Positions 15,985-23,310 of a stretch of DNA of 23,310 nucleotides are shown here, piece after piece. Positions within the stretch are counted from its first letter, which is position 1, and every line of letters begins with the position of its first letter. The notes under the pieces are model-generated. The model was given only the letters and a program-made list of their open reading frames with translations, did no database searches and was not told the origin of the DNA. The DNA lies in NCBI GenBank assembly GCA_030849805.1, contig JASANZ010001901.1, positions 1 through 23,310 on the forward strand. The letters are read 5' to 3'. The DNA is from Sergeia podlipaevii. Taxonomy: Eukaryota > Euglenozoa > Kinetoplastea > Trypanosomatida > Trypanosomatidae. Position numbers and translations under genes: made by a program.

Positions 15985-17519
15985 ACTTTCAAACTATAGA
16001 AGACACCGTAAAAATCCAGGTGTGTATGAATAAAAGAAAAATGAAAACGGGATGCTATCAGAATATGAATCAGCACCTATATCCAAGTGCGCGCACACAC
16101 ACACTACCGTCATTCAGCAAAAGAAAAAAAAAATGGGAGAAAAGGCAGACAAAAAAAAAAAAGAATTATCATATTAGAAAAATAAAAGAATATTCTCGTG
16201 CAATAAAGATTCAAGCAATGTAGCCAACAAAAAAAAAGACAGTAGAAAAGCACGTATTTAACAACAATGTGCACTTTTCCCGACAGAATTTTGCGTATTT
16301 TTTTTTTTCTGAAATTTCCCCACCTCAATATCAGATAAAGAAGCCAATACATAAAATATTGGAAGAAAAACGAAAAAAAAACCTTATTTGTTTTCAGCGC
16401 AGATACTGTGTATCCCTCTTTCCTCCTTTATCTTTCCTCTTCTTAAAAACTTGCATATATATATGAAGTGCAGAAAACTCAGCTCGCATACACTAAACAT
16501 CTCCGTATAAATAGATAAATAGATAAAAAAAGAATGCCTGATAGCATGCAAAAAGAAAAGAAAAGGAGGTAAAGAGAGGTCTACCTCGTAAGTGCTGTGC
16601 ACTCGACCCAAAAGTAAGCGAAAGTGGCAAGGAAGAGAAAAAAGAAAAGTATACACTTTGAAATATCAAAAAAAAAAGAACACGGAAAAATGCAGACACT
16701 GACCAGCATACTTACTCATACCAAATATATGTGTGTTTATATGTGCGGGTATGCACTAAACTCTAGTTTACCGATATAATCGTAATCGTTTCACTGCTTT
16801 CAAATTGTCTTTCTCCGGGTATTATTAAAGAAGTTTGCCCTACTCAAAAACTTACGATTTTTTTTTTTTTTGCTACAACAGTCAAATTGCTTATTGTTGG
16901 AACATACAAATGGAAGCAAGCCAAAAACAAAAAATTCACAACACAACTATCACTCTCTCTTTTTTTTTTCTTTTTTTTTTTTAAAGGAACATATATATAT
17001 ACAAAGAAAAAATGTTTGAACATATATTGTTGAATATCAGCAGTTTCTTTTGTTGTGGATGTAATATAAGAACCGTAGAAAGCCATGACTGGTTCGTTCT
17101 TATTATTTTTTTATCCTTAAAAAGAAAAAGAGATAAGATATCTGTGGAAAGATAATATTAATAGCTAGCTACAGGTGAGTAGATGCATTTTTTTTCTTTC
17201 TACAGCGATGAAGAGCCAGTAATGAGTTTTGACGCAAAAGATTCAGCAAAAAAAAAAAAGAACGCGGGTTGTTTCTTCACAGGAAAAAAAAAATGCATTG
17301 CACTTTCTCTTGGTAAATGGCGTTCCTCTGTAAACTACTTTGTTTACTATTTTCATTCTTCTCTCAGTCCTTCGTGACCCAAAAAGAGAACTCTCTCTCT
17401 CTAAGGTTCATCACTCGCACTTTCCGCTAGGATATATTGCATTCCCCTGTTTTTTTTTCTATTCCTTCATTGCGTATAGAAGCAGCGGAGTGCTTGCATA
17501 TTTCTCCCAATTTTTTTCC
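15985..17519. other. 1.5 kb spacer between the carrier and TRAPPC5
   Basis: AT-rich 3' untranslated region of the carrier plus the TRAPPC5 leader. Features are A runs, a TAGA-like repeat near 16508-16526, TA repeats (about 16454-16463 and 16991-17000) and two plus-strand T-rich tracts (16859-16871 and 16958-16982), and a CT repeat near 17391-17402. All open frames are homopolymer-driven. I see no gene or structured RNA. Confidence 0.55.
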
Positions 17520-18494
17520 TTAGTGATCGAGAACAGTGACAGTTGCCTTGACCTTGGCACGCTGCCGCAGCGTGTCCGCGCGCACGGCGACACCGTTGTG
17601 GGTCTCACGAATCGCCCACAGGCACTTCTCGTAGAGCACAAAGGCCATCACAGTAGACGGGATCACACGTGCAACGTTCACCGGGAGGCCGCGATACAAC
17701 CCGCGCACCCCCTCCGTGCGCCAGATCGTCTGCAAACCTGCTGGCATACTGCGATACGCCGCAAGACCATGATTACGCCTGTCTTGTAAGCGTGTGCGCA
17801 CTACTTCAAGAGGGTTGAACATCGCACTCGCGACTGCCTTTGAAAACGCCGAGGCAATGGCCACCTGCAGCGAGGACGGATCCTCGTGATTAAAAAAGAA
17901 GTTACGCCTAAACCATTCATATAACGTCACCTGGACAGTTGTGCTGCCGGTGAGCAAGATCTGGGGTCCAAGCCCCTTAAACATGGCGCGCCAGCCCTCA
18001 TTCCGAATAATGGAACGCACAGAGTCCTCGATGATACCCCGCCCCATCGCTCCTTGGCGCACATCTTGCAGCTGCCGACGCGTTTTGATGACATGCAGTG
18101 GCGTGATGACCGCCCCAGTAACTGTGGCCGCCGCACAAGCCGCCATGAAGTCCCTGGTAGAGGAGCCAACTTCGGGGTAAGCCTCCTCCATCACTTCGTC
18201 TACTTTGCGCTGGACGGAACGGAAGGAGAGCAGGTAAAGACCCCATCCAAGACTGTGTGAAACAACAGAGACGCCAATGCCGCGATACATACCACGAAGT
18301 CCATTCTGTTTCACAATTTCCTTCGCCGAGAGCAGTGGCATTGTGCGACTGCCTTGGTGGAGAGTGTGCATGCGAGTGCGAAGAAAGTCAAGTGGATAAA
18401 ACATCATCATTGCCATTGAGCCGCCAAGAACGCCAGCGGCACCGTGCATCCAGGGCTTCTCGCCCTTGGGAGTATGCCTGCTGTTGCTTGACAT
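17520..18494 (-). CDS. Mitochondrial carrier (SLC25 family), FAD/folate-carrier-like
   Basis: A 324-residue carrier with the three-fold repeat of SLC25 proteins: six membrane helices in the inner mitochondrial membrane. Signature segments are YPLDFLRTR (33-41), TPLHVIKTRR (131-140) and NPLEVVRTRL (227-236). Each is followed about 30 residues later by an amphipathic-helix signature: GLRGMYRGIGVSVVSH, GWRAMFKGLGPQILL and GVRGLYRGLPVNVARVIP. SLGWGLYLLSFRSVQRK and ASAFSKAVASAMFNPLEVVRTRLQD resemble LSWGLYFFFYNAIKSY and [23 protein letters not shown] of the human SLC25A32 folate/FAD carrier. In repeat 2 the acidic residue of Px[DE]xx[RK] is His134; the folate/FAD group has Trp there, so a non-acidic residue fits that branch. 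The substrate is not established. The tail beyond residue 295 is extra to the core. Ends TAA. Confidence 0.93.
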   Translation of the reverse strand: MSSNSRHTPKGEKPWMHGAAGVLGGSMAMMMFYPLDFLRTRMHTLHQGSRTMPLLSAKEIVKQNGLRGMYRGIGVSVVSHSLGWGLYLLSFRSVQRKVDEVMEEAYPEVGSSTRDFMAACAAATVTGAVITPLHVIKTRRQLQDVRQGAMGRGIIEDSVRSIIRNEGWRAMFKGLGPQILLTGSTTVQVTLYEWFRRNFFFNHEDPSSLQVAIASAFSKAVASAMFNPLEVVRTRLQDRRNHGLAAYRSMPAGLQTIWRTEGVRGLYRGLPVNVARVIPSTVMAFVLYEKCLWAIRETHNGVAVRADTLRQRAKVKATVTVLDH

Positions 18495-18578
18495 GTCAGA
18501 GCTTACGTGCAGTGGTGTGTGAGCCTTCGCAATACTAAAGAAATATATATATAAGACGGTAAGCTGTTTTGTGTTGTA

Positions 18579-18606
18579 CTACAATATATATATATATATA
18601 TATATA
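18579..18606 (-). promoter_or_regulatory. TA repeat and candidate acceptor for the carrier
   Basis: A TA microsatellite (18584-18606) is bounded on the minus-strand downstream side by TTGTAG, with the AG at 18579-18580, and on the upstream side by a U-rich stretch. This would leave a leader of about 85 nt. The pyrimidine tract is poorer than at the other genes, so the choice is tentative. Confidence 0.4.
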
Positions 18607-19169
18607 CAAATAACAACAACAAAAAATAAGAGAGAAATATATACTAAAACGTCCCTACCAACAATCACCCCTTAGTGGCTTTGAAAAAGTAAGAAAAAGA
18701 AAGAGTGTCTTGTCCGCCCCAGTTGCAGCTGCTTGGCAAATAAAGAAATAAAGACGCAAGCAAGATTCAAAACAAAAAGGGCACTCAAGAGACACTATAT
18801 AAAAACAAAGGATAAGCTGCGCAATGAATCCCTTCTTTTTTGCTCTGTGCTTCCTCCCTTGTTCAATCCTTTTCCCCCCGTCAGCTATCACTAAGAAAAA
18901 AGAATTTTAGCAAGATGGTACGACGCAACGGCAGAAGAAAAAAAAAAATGAAGATTGCTGCCTCTTTTTTTTCAATGTCAGTTCGTCTTTTTCAACTTGG
19001 ATTACGCTACCTGCAATCCTTGTGTGCGAGAGTCTATGACAAGATAAAGACTACGGTTGAGGGAAAGAAGTCCTGTAGAGCTATCAACAGCAGTAATAAT
19101 AGTTGGGAATGTAATTGCCTATTGTTTTTTTTTCCCCCGAGAGTAATGATAAAACTGATGGTGATATAT

Positions 19170-19244
19170 CTGTATGTAAAAAAAGCTTTGACTAATATAT
19201 AAGTAATAAGGAAATGACTTAAAAGATAACTGTATGTAAAAAAA
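19170..19244. repeat. 15-nt direct repeat spaced 60 nt apart
   Basis: CTGTATGTAAAAAAA occurs at 19170-19184 and again at 19230-19244, inside the presumed 6PGDH 3' untranslated region. The intervening sequence is not repeated. Confidence 0.85.
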
Positions 19245-19814
19245 AGAAAAAAAAAAAATTTTTAAAAAAAATTGTGAAGATGATCATCGACACTTATGAG
19301 AAAAGCATCGCAGCACTTTAGAACAAAGATCCCAGCAAATGCTGTTCGGCAATCGAAATGGCAAATTTTTCCTTCTGATTGCAATCTTGCGTCTGTCTTT
19401 CCTCGTTTTCCCCTTTTTCTTTATGTATAAATCATCCTCGAAACGTGTCAAATGCGAACGTATGCAGTGCTTAATCTCCCACACATCCCTCACCTTTTCT
19501 GTTTGCTGTCATTGTAGTGATCCACTTCCATCACATAACAGTTGCACGTCTGCTTACACAACGGCATGTAAATATTTTTTTAAAAAAAAATAAACAGTCA
19601 TTCAAATAAAATGTGTAAAAAAAATAGTCACAAAGAGCCTCGACGTTTGACTTCGGAAGAAAAAAAAAAAGAAGGGATATAGTGCCCTAGATACATCTCT
19701 CTCTCTCTTTTGCTCGGATGCTGTTGTCAGCTGTCTGTCACAACTGTTTTCATTTTCTCCTTTTTATCCTCGCTTCGCTCAATGTTATTTTAAAAAAAAT
19801 CCCTCGCAAGGGTG

Positions 19815-19838
19815 AATAATAATAATAATAATAATAAT
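19815..19838. repeat. (AAT)8 microsatellite
   Basis: Eight tandem AAT units on the plus strand, about 100 nt beyond the 6PGDH stop codon in its presumed 3' untranslated region. Confidence 0.9.
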
Positions 19839-19932
19839 ATTCATAGTCATAATATGCTTATCGTCTCTTTTTTTGTTGTTGCTTTTCAACAACAGCAACA
19901 AGAAAAAAAAAAAGAGAGAATATCACTCTGAT

Positions 19933-21372
19933 TTACTGCATCTCAGGCCAGTCAAAGGACTCGCGGCCTTCCTTGTCAACGCGCTCGTAGCCGTGACGAC
20001 CGAAGATATCACGCTGCAAAGACACTAGCTGGCCGTAGGGTAGCACGGGGGTGAACATAGCATTGATGTACGTCAGAGAGGCCAGCATCACAGGAAGAGC
20101 GACGGCAGTGCTGGTGGTGATGAGCGCCATGATGCTGCGGTAGTCCTGAATGCCAGCGCCAATTTCTTTCTCGAAGGCGCACATGAGGTTGGTGAGGTTG
20201 GGGTTCTTCTCAAAAGCCACGGTCATGGGGCTGAGGAGGTGGCCCTGAAGAATGCATCCCGCACGGAAGGTGGCAATAGTAGCGGGAAGATTGAGGCCGA
20301 AGTTGTACACCTTATCGAGCTCACGAAGGCACTGGAACATCTGGGCGTAGCTGGCGATAATGGCGAGGCAGGCCGCATGGAAGAGCTGCTTGATCTCAGG
20401 GGCGTTGGGGGACTTGTCCTTAAGTTGGGGGCCCGTGCCGCGAGGGAACTGAGGAAACGATTTGGCGTTGGCAATGCGCTCATCGCGATACATGGTCATC
20501 TCACGAGAAATGACGCCCATGCTCAGGGAAGGTGCGGGCACGCCGATCTCAAGGGCCTCTTGGACGGACCAGAGACCGGTACCCTTAGACCCGATGCGGT
20601 CCTTCACCTTCTCGGAGAGGTAGTTGCCCGCCGGCTCCTTGGCGCGGCACGCAGCGATGGAAATGTCAAGCATGTATGACTTGAGGAATCCCTCAGCATT
20701 CCACGCCTCCAGCACATCGGCGACCTCGTCGTTGCTGAGGCCCATGGCACGCAAGGCATCGAACACCTCACCCCAGATCTGCAGAATGGCGTACTCACCG
20801 GCGTTGTGGTACATCTTCACGCAAGAACCAGCACCACCACGGCCGTTGAATGTGACGCAAGGGCGGCCATCCTCAGCCTTGGCGGCAGCGGCCTCAACGA
20901 TGGGACGAATTTCATTCCACACGCTGGGAGTGCCGCCGGGAAAGAAGGCAGGTCCCTTGCGGGCACCCTCCTCGCCACCAGAAATGCCCATACCAAGGAA
21001 GCGAAGGCCGGCGCTCTCAAGCTCGTGAGCGCGCTTGTCTTGATCCTTAAAGTTGGCATTGCCAGTATCAATGATAATATCGTCCTTCTCAAAGACCTCC
21101 TTGAGCTGCTCAATGGTGCTGTCAGTGGCGGCGCCGGCCTGGACAAGGATAAAGGCCTTGCGAGGGCGTTTAAGAGAGTCACTGAACTCCTTGATGGTCT
21201 GGTAACCATGGAGGTTGGTCGCAAAAACACCAGTGGAGTGCTCCTTGATAAAGTCGTCCGTCTTGGAGACAGTGCGGTTGAACACCGCCACGTGGAACCC
21301 CTTCTCAGCAATGTTAAGAGCCAGGTTGGCTCCCATCACGCCCAGGCCGATAATACCGAGGTCGTTGGACAT
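19933..21372 (-). CDS. 6PGDH: 6-phosphogluconate dehydrogenase, decarboxylating
   Basis: A 479-residue oxidoreductase that converts 6-phosphogluconate and NADP+ to ribulose 5-phosphate, CO2 and NADPH, the third step of the oxidative pentose phosphate pathway and a source of reducing power for the trypanothione system. The N-terminal Rossmann domain has GLGVMGANLALN (9-20, GxGxxG) and an NR pair (32-33) suited to NADP. Substrate and catalytic residues are visible: ISGGEEGARKGP (130-141), Lys186, His189, Asn190 and Glu193 in VKMYHNAGEY. The all-helical dimer domain contains DRIGSKGTGLW, LNLPATIATFRAGCILQGHLL and the tail FGRHGYERVDKEGRESFDWPEMQ. The HNAGEY and GLNLPATIATFRAGCILQG wording closely follows the T. 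brucei enzyme as I remember it. Full family length. The C terminus (PEMQ) is not a PTS1, so it is probably mainly cytosolic. Ends TAA. Confidence 0.98.
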   Translation of the reverse strand: MSNDLGIIGLGVMGANLALNIAEKGFHVAVFNRTVSKTDDFIKEHSTGVFATNLHGYQTIKEFSDSLKRPRKAFILVQAGAATDSTIEQLKEVFEKDDIIIDTGNANFKDQDKRAHELESAGLRFLGMGISGGEEGARKGPAFFPGGTPSVWNEIRPIVEAAAAKAEDGRPCVTFNGRGGAGSCVKMYHNAGEYAILQIWGEVFDALRAMGLSNDEVADVLEAWNAEGFLKSYMLDISIAACRAKEPAGNYLSEKVKDRIGSKGTGLWSVQEALEIGVPAPSLSMGVISREMTMYRDERIANAKSFPQFPRGTGPQLKDKSPNAPEIKQLFHAACLAIIASYAQMFQCLRELDKVYNFGLNLPATIATFRAGCILQGHLLSPMTVAFEKNPNLTNLMCAFEKEIGAGIQDYRSIMALITTSTAVALPVMLASLTYINAMFTPVLPYGQLVSLQRDIFGRHGYERVDKEGRESFDWPEMQ

Positions 21373-21870
21373 TTTTGACTTTCCTCACCTTTTTTCTTTT
21401 CTTTTGACGGCGATAGATATTGTTCTTTAAGAACAGGATTGTGTGTGTGTGCCCACACAGGTAATACAATAGCAACAATAAAATACTACCTAATTTGGGC
21501 AGCAAAAAAAAAAAGCATATATCAACGTAATCATGTTAGCAAAACGGATTGAAAAAAAAAAAAGATATACAGAAGGCGAAGATTTGTTTAAAATGCAAAC
21601 ATGAAATACTATGTTTCGCACCACTGCAATACAATGAAGAGCAAGCGATTAAGAGAAAAAGATGTTTCAGGTTTTCAAAAAAAAAAAAAGACAGCAACAC
21701 CCTTATGGTTGGCACTTTTCTTTTTGTTGCTTTCATTTTTTTTTTGTTGTTGTTGTTATCATTATCCGCGAAATTGTGTGAATAAAATTTAAAAAAAAAA
21801 TAGGCAAAACTCACACGTAAAGAAGGAAAACCACTGGCCTGGAAAGACAAAAAGAAGAAAAAGAAGGAAA
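21373..21870. other. Spacer between the RsmI-like gene and 6PGDH
   Basis: The 6PGDH leader and the 3' untranslated region of the methyltransferase gene. A runs, a GTT repeat near 21746-21757 and AT-rich sequence. Frames on both strands here are homopolymer-driven and not annotated. Confidence 0.6.
21490..21514 (-). promoter_or_regulatory. Candidate trans-splice acceptor for 6PGDH
   Basis: On the minus strand a U11 run (about 21504-21514) is followed by GCTGCCCAAATTAG, with the AG at 21490-21491. The leader would be about 117 nt with no upstream ATG. It contains a small 7-bp inverted repeat (21420-21434). Confidence 0.55.
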
Positions 21871-23169
21871 CTAGATCTTCTTCGCATCAGCTCGATTGAT
21901 GCTAAACTTCAGTCTAAGTCGTTCCTGCTCCTTTTCAATGTTATGTATAAGGCGTTCCCTCTTCCGGCGTAGTGCGGCCTTTCGACGCTCACGTAGCAAT
22001 GCTCGCTTACTCCTCGTGGTCTTACTCTTCCCCTTTCTGTCACTCCCTTCCTTGGTGGCCCCTTCTCCGGTGTTCTTGTCGTTTGTTTCCATGAGTGTGT
22101 CAAGGCTCTTCCTTAGCCGTCTCCGGCGCTGCGCCTCTTGCTCCAAGAAGGCGGCTAGCTCGGCCGGTCCTGCACCGCCAATGACAATCACTACCTGGCC
22201 CTTTGTGAGAAGCATGTGTGCCTCATGACGGGTGTAGAAACTCACAAGGGCTTCCGCGGTGTCCGCGTGCAAGGATTCGTTCAACTTGGTTAGTTCATGC
22301 ATGACACATACCCGCCGACGAGGCAGAACTGCCGCAATGTCCTGCAACACAGACACCAGACGCCGGGGCACCTCATAAAAGACACATGGGTGTACGGCAG
22401 TACCCACGGTGTTGCGTAGCACACGCAGTCGCGCTCCATGATTCTCTGGCAGCATGTTACCGAAGTAGAAGGCCCCATTGCCACCACCAAGCGCATGTGC
22501 TACTGCAGCTGGGGATACCTCTAACGGAGAGGAAGACCCGCCATCTGCACCGCTGCTGCCGCTGCTCTGTCCAGCATTCTCATGAGGCGAACTGGTTGAC
22601 CCAGAGATAGCCAAGGCACTCATAACTGCAGAAGCACCAGGCACAGCGGTCACCCGTATGCCATTTGCCTGCATCTCACGCACTAACTCACCGCCAACAT
22701 CGCCCACGCATGGGGTGCCGCTTGTTGTCACGAAGGCAAGACTGCGGCCGCCCTTGAGGAGCTCCACCAACTTGGCCCGAGTTGCGGTGTGGTTAGTCTT
22801 GCTGTAGTGAACAAGCCGGCCCTGATTTGGTACGTGAACAAGATCCAGCAGCGCCTTAGTGGCTGGACGATCTGTTGTGATGATGTAGTCTACATCGTGA
22901 AGTACGTCAAGGGCACGAATGGTGAAGTCCTTCAGGTTGCCAATTGGGACAGATACCACGTGTAGAGCACCCTTATCGATGGAAGAAGGCTTCGTAAGGG
23001 GATCAATCGCGTCCTCTGCAAGCACACGAGTACGACGATACCGAAAACCAGAATGAAGTGGCGTCGTTGCAGAAAAAAACGAACCATACGATCGCTGTTG
23101 GCCTAGCGGGTGAAAAACTTCAGCACTGGCGGTGCGAGTAAGACGCGCATATAGAGCAAGTGACCGCAT
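21871..23169 (-). CDS. rsmI: RsmI-family (tetrapyrrole methylase fold) rRNA methyltransferase, likely mitochondrial
   Basis: A 432-residue protein. The core, about residues 67-335, follows bacterial RsmI, which 2'-O-methylates C1402 of 16S rRNA: LHVVSVPIGNLKDFTIRALDVL (69-90), LAFVTTSGTPCVGDVGGELVREMQANGIRVTAVPGASAVMSALAISG (144-190), FYFGNMLPE (234-242), CVFYEVPRRLV (262-272), HELTKLNESLH (291-301) and KGQVVIVIGG (323-332). Residues 1-60 are basic and poor in acids (MRSLALYARLTRTA...), like a mitochondrial presequence. Deviations: bacterial AEDTR is TTDRP (98-102), DAGTP is TSGTP (149-153), a disordered Ser/Gly insert occupies about 191-230, and a very basic, helical tail runs from 347 to 432. 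The likely substrate is the mitochondrial small-subunit rRNA; that is inferred from fold and presequence. The open frame extends three codons upstream to TTG; the ATG giving MRSLALYARL is chosen. Ends TAG. Confidence 0.87.
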   Translation of the reverse strand: MRSLALYARLTRTASAEVFHPLGQQRSYGSFFSATTPLHSGFRYRRTRVLAEDAIDPLTKPSSIDKGALHVVSVPIGNLKDFTIRALDVLHDVDYIITTDRPATKALLDLVHVPNQGRLVHYSKTNHTATRAKLVELLKGGRSLAFVTTSGTPCVGDVGGELVREMQANGIRVTAVPGASAVMSALAISGSTSSPHENAGQSSGSSGADGGSSSPLEVSPAAVAHALGGGNGAFYFGNMLPENHGARLRVLRNTVGTAVHPCVFYEVPRRLVSVLQDIAAVLPRRRVCVMHELTKLNESLHADTAEALVSFYTRHEAHMLLTKGQVVIVIGGAGPAELAAFLEQEAQRRRRLRKSLDTLMETNDKNTGEGATKEGSDRKGKSKTTRSKRALLRERRKAALRRKRERLIHNIEKEQERLRLKFSINRADAKKI

Positions 23170-23253
23170 CGGTTGCAAAGAAAAGAAAAGGGAAAAAAGA
23201 AAGGTATGATTTCTAACCCCTGCAATTCAAGTTCCTATAGCTCAGTACTGTAG

Positions 23254-23272
23254 CTATATAAAAAAAAAAAAA
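23254..23272 (-). promoter_or_regulatory. Candidate trans-splice acceptor for the RsmI-like gene
   Basis: On the minus strand a 13-nt U run (23260-23272) is followed by ATATAG, with the AG at 23254-23255. The leader would be about 84 nt. A further U run (about 23293-23305) lies upstream near the window edge. Confidence 0.55.
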
Positions 23273-23310
23273 GACAGGTTGTAAAGCGGTTTAAAAAAAA
23301 AAAAACGAGA

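Larger units (their letters stand above)
18495..19932. other. 1.4 kb spacer between 6PGDH and the carrier
   Basis: Mostly 6PGDH 3' untranslated region. It has a direct repeat CTGTATGTAAAAAAA at 19170-19184 and 19230-19244, eight AAT trinucleotides at 19815-19838, a CT repeat near 19698-19709 and many A runs. Plus-strand frames of 120 codons (18840-19202) and 84 codons (19339-19593) lie opposite to the direction of transcription and look random, so neither is annotated. Confidence 0.55.

Noticed and set aside
18840..19202. Plus-strand 120-codon frame in the 6PGDH to carrier spacer
   Set aside because: Wrong direction for the unit, Lys- and Phe-rich from A and T runs, and no recognisable motif.
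1..23310. Mobile elements, retroposons, CRISPR arrays or phage genes
   Set aside because: No reverse transcriptase, transposase or integrase reading frames, no terminal repeats with target duplications, and no spaced direct repeats were found.

Overview
This is nuclear DNA from a trypanosomatid flagellate (Kinetoplastea). Eleven intronless protein genes all lie on the minus strand, so transcription runs right to left. They have GC-rich coding sequence and AT-rich spacers full of homopolymer runs and microsatellites. Most spacers carry, on the minus strand, a U- or pyrimidine-rich tract followed by an AG shortly before the next start codon, the layout expected for spliced-leader trans-splicing in a polycistronic unit. 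The 6PGDH, PEX19 (no CaaX box) and eL31 (long N-terminal extension) proteins have kinetoplastid character. TAA, TAG and TGA all end genes here, so the code looks standard. I cannot name the genus.

In transcription order: RsmI-family rRNA methyltransferase, probably mitochondrial (23169-21871); 6-phosphogluconate dehydrogenase (21372-19933); SLC25 mitochondrial carrier (18494-17520); TRAPP subunit TRAPPC5/Trs31 (15984-15364); CFAP410/C21orf2-type ciliary LRR protein (14800-13904); WD40-like protein (11821-9791); ribosomal protein eL31 (9239-8673); small basic protein (8236-7748); PEX19 (7122-6190); replication factor C small subunit, Rfc3/RFC5 type (5596-4472); large coiled-coil protein, perhaps FBF1-like (3734-816).

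As usual in trypanosomatids, neighbours do not form a pathway: the cluster mixes DNA replication, peroxisome/glycosome biogenesis, translation, ER-Golgi traffic, cilium parts and the pentose phosphate pathway. Two genes (WD40 and RsmI) have an open frame that extends upstream through a TTG codon; I start both at the first ATG.

I found no mobile element, CRISPR array, rRNA or tRNA, and no clear new system. The points most worth a second look are an extremely G-over-C skewed tract at the left edge (181-360), a textbook trans-splice-like signal on the wrong strand in the largest spacer (about 13105-13252), a low-complexity insert in the RFC ATPase core, altered motifs in the RsmI-like enzyme, and two competing pyrimidine tracts upstream of eL31.
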